A DNA stretch of 64,000 nucleotides from Moringa oleifera. Taxonomy: Eukaryota > Streptophyta > Magnoliopsida > Brassicales > Moringaceae. Shown one piece after another: positions 1 through 12,400 of the stretch. The stretch spans positions 124,001-188,000 of the forward strand of contig JAJFZO010000521.1 in NCBI GenBank assembly GCA_021397835.1, written 5' to 3'. The first letter of the stretch is position 1, and each line of letters begins with the position of its first letter. The notes below the pieces were generated by a model. That model did no database searches and was not told the DNA's origin. It saw only the letters and a list, made by a program, of their open reading frames with translations. Both the position numbers and the translations under genes were made by a program.

Positions 1-2338
1 GATTGGATCTATAATTAATTAGGCTTAGCATGCATTAGCTTGACAAATAATTTGACCTAGGAAAAAACTAGGGCTGAGGTATAATTTGATCCAAATTTTA
101 ATTACATTTAATATAATTGGACTCAATAGATAATTTTACTTAATAATAAATAATACTGCTTAAGATATAGTTATGTATATTATGTATGGAATTAAGTTTA
201 ACTGAAGCTAAAAAATTAATTGGACCATAAAACTAATTGGGTCTAAAATATAATTGAACCAAATCTCAAGTCTAACATTTAATTGAACCAAACCATTACT
301 TTCCTAAATTATTAATTGGACTTAAGATGTATTCGGGCCTAATAAAAACTTAGGCATTATATTATTAAACCTAAGAACAGAATAGATCTAATAAATAATT
401 AAGTTGAATGTGTAATTGAGTCTAACAATAAATTAAACCTAACAATACATTAGGTTTGACAAATTCATTGGATTAAATAGTTAACTAAGCTTAGCATTTA
501 ATTTAATTTAATAAAAATTTGCACTTAATATATAATCAAGCTTAATAAATAATTAGGTTAAATAAAATGTTGGACCTATTATATAATTCAGGTTAAAAAA
601 TAATTTAGCCTAACAATTAATTGAGTCTTCTATCTAGAAATTTGTTGAACTTATTAACTAATATGGCCTAATAAAAAGTTAAGCTGCATATATAATTAGG
701 CCTAACATATATTTGAACTCAATAATTTACTTGGTCCAAGATGTAATTGAGCTTGAGATGTAATGAAGTTCAAATAATTAATTAAACGTAGCAATTAATA
801 TAGCTAGCCTAATTTATTTAGTTCAAGATTTAATTGCAACTAAGAATTGATTATATATAAGATTTAGTAAAGTCAAATTGCAGATTGAGCTTAATATATA
901 ATTAGGGGTCATAAATACTTGGACTTAATTTATAAATAAGTCTAACAACAAAATAAAATAAATAAATAATTTAGCCTAAAATACAATTGGATTTAAAATT
1001 TAACGGACCCTAAGATATAATTGGTAGTATGCTTAAACCCGATGCAAAAATTAGTCTACTAATGAATTAATCCTAAGACATGATCATATATAAATTATAA
1101 TTGAACTTTAGATTTAATTGAGCATAATAATCAATTAGGCTTAACATTTATTAATCAGTCCTAAAAATAATTTGATCTAATGAATAATCGAGTCCATTGT
1201 GTTTTAAGTCTAATAATTAATTTAACCTAACGGTTCATTAGATCTATCAATTCGTTAGGTTAAATAATTAATTACGCCTAGAATTTAATTATATTTAATA
1301 AAAAATAGGGCTTAATATATAATTCAACTTAAAAAATTAATTGAATCTAACATATAATTATATCTAATAAAATATTAGACCTAAGATGTAATTGAGCCTA
1401 ATAATTTATTGAACCTAGCAAATAATTTGGCGTAACATTTAATTGAATCTAGTAATTAATTAGGCTTATAATTTAATTTAATATAAGAATTAATTAGGCT
1501 AAGTCAAAAGTTGTTATTTGCATGTAATTGGGTCTAATAAGTGATTTGATCAAAAGGATATTAGATCTTAATAGTTAACTAGGTATATAATTGGGCTTAA
1601 GATGTAAAAGAATGTAACATTAAATAACCTAACAATTCCATAAGTACAAAACTAATTGTCTTAATAATTAATTAAGTTAAATATTTAACTATAATTAAAA
1701 TTTAATTAGGCCTAAGATTTAATTGAATTTAATTAAAAATTGGATTTAATACATACTTAGATCTAATTAAATAACTAGATAAGTGACACTAATAAATAAT
1801 TAATCTTAAAATATAATTGGGCTCAAGATTTAATTTAATAAAGATATAATTGGGTGTAACGTACATATACCCTATACATAATTGAACATTTGATATAATT
1901 GAGCATAGTTAATTGTGCCTAACAATTATTAATTAGGCCTCCAAATTAATTAGATTTAATATTTAATCAAGTTAAATAAGATTAATAATTAATTGAACTT
2001 AGTAATTCATTAAGCTTAACATTTGATTGTGTCTAATAACAAAAAAAGGGTTTAGTGTAAAATTTGATCTAATAAAAAATTAGTTAGGCCTAAGGCCTAA
2101 ATTGGGATAATAAATGTGGGCTTAAGATTTAATTGTGCTTGAGAATTAGGCTTAAGATATAATTGGGGTTAACAATTAATTGGGCCCAAAAATGATTGTA
2201 CCTAAGACATAGATAGACCAAAATATTTAATTCAGCTTAATATATAATTGATTCTATTAAATAAATTGAACTTAATATATTATTAGGCCTAAGAATGAAA
2301 TAGGCTTAATAGATAATTGATCTTAACTCAATTATTTC
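1..2338 (+). repeat. 17-bp degenerate array, forward polarity
   Basis: This is the type example of the array that fills the window. Successive ATTG/ATTA starts lie about 17 bp apart, with unit form ATTRRRCYTAAYAWWTA (for example ATTGAGCCTAACAATTA). Units differ mainly by G/A and C/T changes plus small length changes, so no long perfect repeat exists. Diverged copies of this stretch begin at about 18800 and 36646. No ORF of note lies inside it. Confidence 0.85.
27..34. repeat. GCATGCAT palindromic punctuation motif
   Basis: The sequence AGCATGCATTAGC interrupts the 17-bp units here. Similar CATGCATG-bearing units recur through the array, for example near 11215, 12763, 13073, 13364, 14104, 18290, 18828, 30136 and 36673. 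They are usually followed by AGC or AAC and then a return to the ordinary unit. They mark homologous positions in the duplicated segments. The core resembles the plant RY motif, but a function here is only conjecture. Confidence 0.5.
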
Positions 2339-3775
2339 TTAGAAACTATTCATTGTTAGATTGAGATATCTATTGCACTCAATAATATTTTAAGTTTAAT
2401 TAAAATTTGAATCCAATTATATCTTAGACTTAATTTTTTTCCCAGGTTCAATTATTTTTTGAGCCAATATTGGCATGCTAGGTCCAACTAATTACTAGCG
2501 TTATTATTTTTAAATTCAATTAATTATTGGATCTAATTGTATTTTTGATCTAATTTTATATTAAGCTCATTTAATTTTTAGTCTAAATTATATATTAAGC
2601 TAATTATTTATTAAGATCAATTATATATTAAACTTAATTTTTAATTAGACACAATTTATTCTTAGGTACAATTAAATATTATCCTCAATTAAGTCTTTAT
2701 CTTAATTAATAATTAAGTTAAATTAATTTTTAAGTTGAATTACATATTACACATACTTAATTGTAGAGCCTATTTCATTCTTAAAGCTAATTATATGTTA
2801 GGCCTAATTAATTACTAGGTCTGATTATTGAAGTTCAATTATTTATAAGGTATAATTATATATTAAGTTTAATTGTCACTTTAGGTTTAATTATTAGTCT
2901 TAGTTAATTGGTATGACCAATTTAAAATCAGGCACAATTAAATATTTGGTCCAACCAATTCTTTAACCTAATTGAATCTTAGACTCAATTAATTGTTAGG
3001 ACCAATTAATTATTTGATCCAATTAATTGTTAAACCCAATTAAATCTAGAATAAAGTGTTTATTATGCACAACCAATTAACCTTTTCCTTAATTAATAAA
3101 TGTTAGACCCAATTAGTTAATAAACATAATGAATTATTATGCTCATTTATGTCTTAACTCTAATTATATCTTTAGTCTAATCATAAAATAAGTCTTATAA
3201 TTTATTTATCTTTATTATATATTAAGCTTAATTTTTTATTAAGCTCAATTATATTTTAAGTCAAATTAATTCTTAATTACAATTAAATCTTGGATTCAAT
3301 TAATTATTAGGCCTAATTAATCATTTGATCCAATTATTGGGTTCAATTATATCGCAAGCCAAAATATATCTTAGTTTTAGTTAATTATTACGCTCAAAAA
3401 TTATTTTAGACTCAATGGTATATGAGCCCAACTTGGGTCTAACTAATTTTTGTCAAAAATTAACACCTTAGGCCTAATTAATTATTAGATTAAATTAATT
3501 GGGAGGCCTAATCATTTCTTAGGTTTAAAAAATTATTAGGCTCAACTATATCTTAAGTCCAATATTTTATTTGGTTCAATTATACAATTTATTTATCATG
3601 CTCAATTACAAGTTAAATCGAATTAAGTCTTTAGCTCAAACAATTATTTAACCCAATTAATTGTTAGATTCAATTAATTATTAGGCTCAATTACACGTTA
3701 AGCTCAGTTATTATTACTATCTCAAGATTAATTAATTATTGAACCTAATTATATTTTAAATATAATTATTTATGT
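2339..3775 (-). repeat. 17-bp array, reverse polarity
   Basis: Polarity flips within GATCTTAACTCAATTA near 2325-2345. After it, units read TTAGGCCTAATTAATTA on the plus strand. The same flip sequence is found near 21012, 38168 and 50220, so this boundary was copied with the larger duplicated segment. Confidence 0.85.
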
Positions 3776-3777
3776 GA

Positions 3778-4063
3778 GCAATCACTCGTACATTTTGACT
3801 TGGATCTTTAGGTGAAATCCAACTCATTTCGTCCGTGAGCCCATACTTTTTACAGTGTTTTGCTAAAGCTCTGCCAGTATAACGCAGTAGCTATGTGCTA
3901 TGCTTTGATTTTCGAACAATCTAGTTGGAGATCTTTCCTTTTTTTTTTTTCTATTTCTTCTTGTTTTGATTTGATCTGCTTTCAAAGGAGGTTTTGAGAG
4001 AGACAAGGGGAGCAGGCAGAAAGTGTGAAAGACATGAATTTTAGTGTTTAAATGAGGTACCAA
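3778..4063 (-). pseudogene. Captured gene fragment: pyrimidine-rich leader plus broken coding start
   Basis: The base composition changes sharply from the array. Read on the minus strand, a C/T-rich leader (CACACTTTCTGCCTGCTCC..., then an A-run) leads to a spot where the second copy (43862-44147) has an ATG beginning MATALYW. Here that codon is ATA (plus-strand 3892-3894), so the start is lost. Downstream, one frame reads RALAKHCKKYGLTDEM and then SWISPKDPSQNVRVIA before running into the array at 3778. The MATALYW and RALAK frames differ, which implies an indel. It looks like the 5' UTR and first codons of a plant gene truncated by array DNA. I do not recognise the family. A 66-residue ORF on this strand lies mostly in the leader and is not conserved in frame in the second copy. 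Confidence 0.45.
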
Positions 4064-4320
4064 CGGTCTTATTTTAAAAACATGTATAGAACATACATGT
4101 ATAGTTTTTTGATTTAAATAAAAATAATAATTTATTAATTTATTTATTAATTTTTAAAATTAAAATATATTTAATTTAATCAAAAATATAAACAATTTAA
4201 AATTCAAAATTTATTTAAAAAATTTTTAAAAATTAAAAACACAAATAAAAATTATGAAGGTATAAATATATTTAAAAATAATATTGATCATTATAATTTA
4301 GTAATTAATTTATATTAATG
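4064..4320. other. AT-rich spacer between two gene fragments
   Basis: An A/T-only-like stretch rich in TTTAAAAATT and ATATATTTAAA runs between the two minus-strand gene-like pieces. Its position and composition would suit a plant intron or an intergenic spacer. No splice sites can be assigned with confidence. The second copy (about 44215-44440) has the same layout with small deletions. Confidence 0.4.
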
Positions 4321-4482
4321 CTTACTACTGTTGACTATGTAAGCCAATAGAGGGTGAAATTCTAATAGGATCTAGCACCTATTAGAAGCTACAAGAACAT
4401 TGGTGTTTGAAAGTTGCAGACGATCTCCAACTTGCAGGATGAGCCATGGAACCTGGTTTAGAGATGAACATATGGTCGTCGC

Positions 4483-4707
4483 CTAGATAATGATGATGAT
4501 AAATGCAAATGATGCCAATGATGTTCCTAAATTCCACACCTTTTGAATTACGCTCTGATGCTCTTCAAGAATGATTGACAAAACAGGTTGTTTTGTCGTG
4601 AGCCAATCCACTAAAGGTGAATCACGAAAAATTTTTATCATGCTCTGTGAAGGTCCATACTCGAAAGAACCCACATTGTGGAAGCGAAGTAAATGTTTTG
4701 TTGCCAT
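4483..4707 (-). pseudogene. 74-codon ORF in captured gene fragment, unidentified
   Basis: A minus-strand ORF starts MATKHLLRFHNVGSFEYG and ends with an isoleucine run encoded by ATC/ATT repeats before TAG. It has a stop codon in frame 12 nt upstream of the ATG. The counterpart at 44603-44827 has the same length and no frame break. By hand alignment the two differ at about 24 of 225 bases, and most of those changes replace an amino acid (for example G18E, R28Q and an adjacent VW-to-EQ change). That pattern argues against selection on the protein. The family is not recognised. The piece may be an exon or UTR of a host gene carried into the array. The two gene-like fragments lie in the same orientation, about 0.4 kb apart. 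Confidence 0.4.
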
Positions 4708-4986
4708 GCTTATTACTTATAGGGTCTCCAATGGCTGATTATACGATGCAATTTGAAGAGAAAGCAATGGGTTTTGCTTCTGAGTGAGGAGTTCATCCCG
4801 CACAGAGGGATAGTAAATAACAAGGCAGTGAGAGCGAGAAAGGCCTGATCTGGATTTGAAAATCATGAATTTGGTAATGCTATGCTCTGGATCTTGAAAA
4901 TAAAAAAGACTACAAGATACACAGCCCTATACCAATCATGATGAAGGTCCTGTGGGCCTAATCATTTTCATGGATATGACCATGAC
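4708..4986 (-). other. Leader-like sequence upstream of the 74-codon ORF
   Basis: This has balanced composition compared with the flanks. On the minus strand it reads GCCTTTCTCGCTCTCACTGCC and later CCCTATAAGTAATAAGC just before the ATG. It is compatible with a transcribed leader or upstream exon of the captured gene. It is conserved with scattered substitutions at 44828-45106. No promoter can be assigned. Confidence 0.3.
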
Positions 4987-5605
4987 ATTTTATCACTCAT
5001 AAATGATAATATCAACTCTTTTTTCATAAAAGAAACTATTCGTTTATTTTATTAAATTAACCCAAGATTACGATTCATTTCATATATATATATATAATTA
5101 TTTTAAGGAATTTTAAAATCTTCCCCACCATTTAATATATTAAATATATATAATAATATTTTTAAAACTTTAATATTAAATATATTATAAATCTAAAGTT
5201 TTAAAAACTATGAACATCGATAAATTTCATTTATATCACCTTAAATTTTAAATTTAATAATACTTATTCATTAAAATTTAATATTGCATGATATTTTCTC
5301 GCTAATAAATGATAACATCAACTCCTTTTTCATAAAAGAAACTATTCATTTATTTTATTATGTTAACACATGATTATGATTCTTTTCATATATATATATA
5401 TATATATAATTATTTTAAGAAATTTTAAGGTCATCTCCACCATTTAATATATTAAATGTATATAATAATATTTTTAAAACATTAATATTAAAATATTATA
5501 AATCTAAAGTTTTAAAAACTATGAACATCAATAAATTTCATTTACATCATCTTAAATTTTAAATTTAATAATACTTATTCATTAAAATTTATTATTGATG
5601 GATAA
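4987..5605. repeat. Two tandem copies of a ~305-bp AT-rich unit
   Basis: Each unit opens with a TATCACTCATAAATGATAA-like sequence (the second with TCTCGCTAATAAATGATAA), continues with CATAAAAGAAACTATTC, a TATATA run and CACCATTTAATATATTAA, and closes with TATTCATTAAAATTTA. Unit 1 is about 4987-5291 and unit 2 about 5292-5605. The duplicate locus at 45107-46730 carries six units, one of them short. No coding potential is seen. Confidence 0.8.
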
Positions 5606-5980
5606 TATTTTAATTTTTTTAAACTAAAAAATTATGTATATAAATAATGTAATTTTAAATTTATACATCTAGATAAATATATAATTTAAAATTATTTATG
5701 ATACACTATAATGAAAAAAATTTTAGTGCCGATAATATCATAATAAAATAAATTTTATTTAAAATGTTTGAATTGATTATAACACCATTTAATATTATAA
5801 GTCTCCAAAATATAAAAAACAAATAAATTGTATTGTCAAGTTTTGTTTTTTTTTTGAAAAAAAACTACAGATGTGCATTTAAGATTATTATTTTTTCACT
5901 ATCATATTACATAAGTAAGTTTAATAGACTTAGTGAAAATTAAATAATTGTTATTCAAATATTAAAAAATACAAGAGGGT
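5606..5980. other. AT-rich non-array DNA
   Basis: This is single-copy-like AT-rich sequence with poly-T and poly-A tracts and no 17-bp periodicity. It is repeated at about 46731-47113. No ORF or RNA gene is seen. Confidence 0.5.
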
Positions 5981-6040
5981 ATTTCAAGATGCTTTAACAT
6001 CATGCTACAAAGGTAATGCTTATTTATTAAGCATGGTCCA
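5981..6040. repeat. Shared ~60-bp boundary module, copy 1
   Basis: The module reads ATTTCAAGATGCTTTAACAT, continues CATGCTACAAAGGTAATGC, and ends CATGGTCCAATT where reverse-polarity array begins. The same module closes unrelated non-array blocks at 34557, 43020 and 47114. It may be a preferred junction or an element terminus. Confidence 0.6.
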
Positions 6041-8604
6041 ATTATATGTGAGGCCTAATTTTTGTTAAGCCTAATCAAATCTTATGCTCAATTGGTTATC
6101 AATCCCATTGAATTGCTAGACCAAATGAATTGTTAAGTACAACTGATTGTTAGGATAAATTATATACTAGACCTAATTTTTTTTTAGCCCAATTAACACA
6201 TCTATTATGCACAATTTATTCCTAAGCCTAATTTTTTTCGCGGGTTTATACACTATATGCCTAATTAATTACTAGATCTAATAAATTTTAGGTTCAACTA
6301 ATTACTATGCCTAATTATTTTCTAGTTTAACTATATTTTGATCTAAAATTTCATAAAATTCAATTATATATTAGACCAAATTATATCATGTCCAATTTTT
6401 TATATCAAATTAATTTCACATTTAATTACATCTTAGGCTATATAAATTTGACCCAAATATATGTTAAATTATTTTTTTTGGGCTCTTGCATGTTACCTAA
6501 TTAATTCGAGCATATTTAGCCCAATTTAAGATTAGGCACAATTAAATATTTGGTCCAACTAATTCTTAAACCCAATTAAATCTTAGACTCAATTAATTGT
6601 TATAACCAATTAATTATTTGATCAAGTTAATTGTCAAGCTCAGTTAAATCTTAAAAAAAATATTTATTAGGCACAACCAATTAACTTTTTTTTAATAAAT
6701 GAATGTTAGGCCCAATTAGTTATTAAACATAATGAATTATTATGCTCAATTATATCTTAAGTCTAATTATAATTTAGATTCATGCGTGCTATGTCTAGTC
6801 ATATCTTATGTCTAATCATAAAATAAGCCTTATAATTTATTATACTTTATTATATATTAAACTCAATTCTTTATTAGGCTTAATTAAATTTTAAATCAAA
6901 TTAATTTTTAATCATAATAAGATTTAATTAATTATTAGACTTAATTAATCATTTGATCCAATTATTGGGCTCAATTATATTGCAAACCCACATATATCTT
7001 AGTTTCTGTTACTTATTATGCTAAAAAATTATTTAGGCCCAATGGTATATGAGCCCAACGTGGGTCTAACTAATTTTTGTGAAAAATTTACACCTTAAGC
7101 CTAATTAATTATTAGATTAAATTACTTACGAAACCCAATCATTTGCTAGATTTAAAAAATTATTAAGTTCAACTATATCTTAAGTCCAATATTTTGTTTG
7201 GTTTAATTATATAGTTTATTTATTATGCTTAATTACAAATTAAATCCAATTAAGTCTTCAGCTCAAATAATTATTTAGCCTAATTAATTGTTTAATCAAA
7301 TTAATTATTAGGCTCAATTACACATTAAGATCAATTATTATTAGGCTTATTCTTAGGCCAAAATTATACATTAAGCTCAATATTTTTTTACGCGTAATTT
7401 AATGTTAGGTCTAATTAATTATTTGGTTCAATATATTATTTAGTCTAATTAACTACTAAACTCAATTACATATTAGGCCTAATTTGTTTTTAACCTGACC
7501 AATATATGTTAGCCTTAATTTGCTTTTAGGCTGAATTATTTTTGAATTTCATGCACTATATACTCTTAATTATACCTTTGGCTCTGTTATTATCTAGTAG
7601 ACCTAATTATATTGGGATGAATTATTTGTGAGACTCAAGTCAAATTAAATTTCGGTCCAATTGTATATCAAGCACAATTTGTCCCTAATTCTAATTATAA
7701 TTTGGATCCAATTATATCGTAGGCCCAAATTGTTCCAAGATTTAAATATTTGTTGTGTCCACGAACACTAATCCCAATCATATCTTAAATTTAAATAATT
7801 ATTTTTTCCAATTATATACTAACCCTATTTTTTCTTTATACCTAATTATATACTAAGCCTAATTATTCATCAAGATCAATATGTTAAGACTTAGGCTCAA
7901 TTAAATATTAGTCCCAACTAATTCTTAGGCTATTATTCATTAAGCTCAATTATAATTAAGGCTATTTTTTTTATTAAAACCCAATTAAAATTTGAGCTCA
8001 ATTAATTTGTTTAACCAAACAAATTGTAAGGCCCAATAAATTATTAGGCTTAATTGCACATTAGGATAAATTATATATTAGGGTCATTTCATTCTTAAGT
8101 TCAATGATATATTAACCTTTTTTTTATTAGGCCAAATTAAATCTTAAGCTCAATATGTTGCAATGAATTCTTTGGTTCAATTAATTCTTAAGCCTAATTA
8201 ATATATGTTAGGCTAAATTTTTTCTTGAGCTAAATTATTTCTAAGTTTTATGCACAATAGATCTAATTATATCTTAGGCCATCTTATTGCTTTCTAAGCC
8301 CAATTATGTATTAAGCTCATTAGATTCTTAAAGGTAATTATTTATTAGAGTCAATCATATACTAAGCCCAATTTTTTTTATTATTTGTAATTAAATTGTA
8401 AGCTCCACTAATTCTAGTTAGGTCGAGTTAATTGTTAGGGCTAATTATTTATTATTTTTTGTCTAACACATTTTAGTCATAATTAAATTTTTACTCATTT
8501 AATTATTAGACTTAATTAATTGTTATACCTATCTAATCATGAAGTCATTAATTGTTAGGCTTTATTACGTCAAATGTAATTATATCTTTAGATCAATTTA
8601 ATTA
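6041..8604 (-). repeat. 17-bp array, reverse polarity
   Basis: Units read TTAGGCCCAATTAATTA and variants. From 6754 onward it belongs to the 8.3-kb duplication shared with 54549-62914. It is also present a third time at about 47890-49680. No gene is seen. Confidence 0.85.
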
Positions 8605-8912
8605 GGGTAAAGTTTCATAAAATATTGATATTTAACTCATATTATTAATGAAGACATTATGTTTAAAGAGTAACAAATCAAACCTTGATCTATCAATTTA
8701 ATTTAAATTAAACCTTATAAAAAAATTCAAAAATAAAGGTATTCATATTGAAGAGCTTACAATAAATTTTGATGTAAAATTTTTTATAAATGTAAAGGAA
8801 TATTCAAGCTACCATCATAAAAAATTTTATAATTTTTTAAAGTAATTATGCTATTTTTAAAAAATTTTAACATTACAAAATTTAAACAATATATATTTTT
8901 AGTGCTCAAAAA
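8605..8912 (-). repeat. Inverted partial relative of block C
   Basis: This is a non-periodic AT-rich insert. It contains GGAATATTCAAGCTACCATC and ends TTTTTAGTGCTCAAAAA. The reverse complement of block C around 34025-34250 shows the same landmarks in the same order (AATATTCAAGCTACCAT, then ATACTCAAAAA), at lower similarity. It is duplicated at 56380-56690. Confidence 0.6.
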
Positions 8913-9405
8913 ATTTAAGCCCGATTAAATTTTAGGCCCAACTATTTTTTATGCACTATTAAATCTTAGGTCAAATTAATTGTTAGGTCTGATTAATTAT
9001 TAGATTCAATGAAACGTACATTTATTAGGACAAATTATATATTGAGTCTTAATTTTTTATTAGAACTAATGAAATCATGAACCAAACTAATTATCAAATC
9101 CAATGAGTTTCTATGTCCAATTAATAGTTAATCTCAATTACATATTCGATCTATTTAAATATTAGATCTGATTAATTTTATGCCCAATTCATAAAATTAG
9201 TCACAATTAGTTATTTGGCCCAATTAATTATTACGTTTAATTATATCTTAAGCTCAATTATAATTTTGATACAATTATATCTTAGGCTCAATCATTTCTA
9301 TACCCAATAATGTATTCAGTTCATCTAATCGTATATTAGATCTAATTAAATTTTATGCCAATTTATTAATTAGTCTCATTTTGGCTCTTAGGGTTAATTA
9401 TAGAT
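8913..9405 (-). repeat. 17-bp array, reverse polarity
   Basis: This is a short reverse-polarity stretch between the AT-rich insert and the flip near 9405, where the sequence becomes TTAATTGAATATAATAATTA. Confidence 0.75.
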
Positions 9406-12400
9406 CAAGTAAAATTAACATTTAATTGAATATAATAATTAATTAGCACTAACAATTAATTTGACCTAAGATTTAATAGTGTATGAAAAATAGTTTGGGC
9501 CTAAGATTTCATTGGGCCTTATAAAAAATTGGGCTTACTTTATAATTTGGTCTTAGAAATAATTAAGCCTAAGATATAATTAGACCTACTAGTCAATTTT
9601 ACCAAGTTAATTTGGCTAACATGCACACGTTTAAAAAATAATTAGACGTGTAAATGAACCTAATAAACATTATGGTTTAAGATATAATTTGCTTAAAATT
9701 GACTAGGTCATAAAAATTGGACATATGATATAATTAGATCTCATATATAATTCAGCCTACAATACAATATGGCAAGTATAATTAGATTCGAGATATAATT
9801 AAGGTTAATAATTTATTGGACTTAACATTTATAAGGTCTAATAATTTATTTTACATTCGTGCATGAACTTAAAAAAATAATTAAGCTTAAGAATGAGTTT
9901 GGCTTTAAACAAATTAGGCTAAGAATTAGTTCAAACAACGAATTATGCCTAAGATTTAATTGTAACTAAAAATTGATTGGCCTAAGATTTAATTGAGTTT
10001 GATGAAAAATTAAACTTAATGCAAAATTGGACCTAATAACTAATTGGACTTAACAATTCACTTGACCAAAATTAATTAAGTATAATATTTAATTGAGTTT
10101 AATAAAACAATGAGCTTGATATATAATTGAGCTTAATAAATAATTAGGCTAAATATATAATTGAAATTGAACATAACAAAATAGTGAAGCTAAGAATTTA
10201 ATTGAATCTACTAATTAATTAAGCCTAGATTTAATACTACGTAAGAATTAGTTTGCCTAGTATCTCATTAGGCGTAACAAAAATTTGAATTTCATATATA
10301 ATTAGACCTAATAAATATGTGAGTTTGAAATATAATTGAGCACAACAATTAAAGATCAAAATAATTCAGTAGGCCTAATTATTAATTACATCTAATAATT
10401 AATTGGATTGAAGATTTAATTGTGATTAATAATTAATTGAATCGAACAATAAAAAATTAAGTTAATATATAATTAGGCCTAATATATAATTGAACTTAAT
10501 TTATAAGTGAGTTTAAGAATGAAATGAGATTAATAAATATTTGGACCTAAAATTGCTTGATTTATTGGTTCTAAGAACCAAATGAGACTAATTAATAAAT
10601 TGGCATAAAAATTAATTAGTTTAAGATTTAATTAGATCTGATATACGATCGGAAGTTGTGCATGAACAAAATAATAATTAGGCCTAGAAATGATTGAGCT
10701 TAAGACATAATCCTACCCAAATTATAATTGAATTGAAAATATAATTGAGCATAATAATTAATTGGACTAAATAACTAATTGCACCTAATTTTATTAATTA
10801 AGAATAAAATTAATTGGATCTAATATTTTATTTAGATTGAATATGTAATTGAGATTAACTATTGATTGAACCTTGATAATTAGTTAGGTTTGATAAAAAT
10901 TAAGATTTAATATATAATTTGATCTAATAGATAACTAGGCCTAGATTTAATTAAATCTAATAATTAATTCGACCAATGATTTAATAGTGCATGAAAAATA
11001 GTTTAACTTAAAATTTAACTGAGCCTAATAAATATTATGGTCTAAGATATAATTAAACTTAAATTGATTAGATCATAAAAATTGGATATATGATATAATT
11101 AGATCTCATACATAATTGGGCCTACAATATAATAGGCCAAGTATAATTGGATTATAGATATAATTGAGGTTAATAATTAATTAGACCTATGGTCTAATAA
11201 CGGACTCGACCTATCATGCATGGACCTAAATAATAATTAGGCTTAAGAATGAGTTTAGCCTTAAGCATATTAATTGGGCTTAAGAATTAGTTAGATACAA
11301 AAAATAATTGAGCTTAATATGTGATTAAGCCTAACAAGTAAGTGGACTTATCAATTCATTAAGCCTAGATATTCATTGGATCCAATAATTAATTAAGTCG
11401 TTATTAAAAATTTTAGCATAATATATAATTGGTCCACTTAAATAAATGGAACCGAACATAAAAATTGGCTGACAATTAATTAGGTCTAGGATTTTGATTG
11501 GGTCTAATAAAACGTTAAACTAATAAATAATTGACTTAACAAATAACAAGGTCTAAGAATTGAATTAACCTAATAAATTACTAAGGATAAGATTTATTTG
11601 AATCTAACACTTAGTTGGCCTAATAATTAATTGCCCCTAAAATTTAATTGTGCCAAAATTGGGCCTAAGATTTATTTAAGCCTAATAAAAAGTAGACTAA
11701 ATATATTATTGATCCTAATAAGTAATAATATTTAATGTATAATTTGTTCTAAGAACTAATTGAACATCACACATAATTTGCCCTAAAATATTATTAAGTA
11801 TAATAATTAATTAGATTTAAGATACAATTGGGTCATAATTAATTAGAAATGGAAACAAACTAGACTAATTGGGTTCAAATTTAATTGGACTTAAGATATA
11901 CTTTAGGTGTATAAATAATTGATCATAATAATAAATAATAGAACCCAAGATATAATTGGATTTATTGTATATGAAACCAAGAATTAATTCACCTGCGAGC
12001 AAATTTAGCTGAATGTATATTAATTGGACCTAACAATAATTGTACTACAAATAATTGGCTCTATGATGTAATTTAGCCTAACAGTTAATTTGACCAAATA
12101 ATTCATTTTGTCAAACAATAATTTGAGCCTAAGATTTAATTGTAACTAAGAATTGATTAGGTTTAAGATTAATTGAATTTGATAAAGAAATTAAGCTTAA
12201 TGGATAATTGGGTCTATTAACTAATTAGACCTAATAGTTAATTGGGTCAAATAATTAATTAAACCTAGGATTTATTGAGTTTAATAAAAAAAAAAGCTTA
12301 ATATATAATCACGCTTAATAAATAAGTAGGCTTGATATATAATTAAACCTAATAAAATAATAAACCAAACAATTTAATTGAATCTAGTAATTAATCATGC

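Noticed and set aside
3863..4063. 66-codon minus-strand ORF as a real gene
   Set aside because: It spans a C/T-rich leader and an A-run. The second locus keeps only a short piece of the same frame before a shift, so it is better read as UTR of a captured gene.
4483..4707. Conserved functional micropeptide gene (same length in two loci)
   Set aside because: Equal length is explained by recent duplication. About four fifths of the differences I counted change the amino acid, so no protein-level constraint is evident.
5080..5100. TATA box or promoter at the TATATA runs in the ~300-bp units
   Set aside because: The runs vary in length between tandem units and are not followed by any gene-like sequence.
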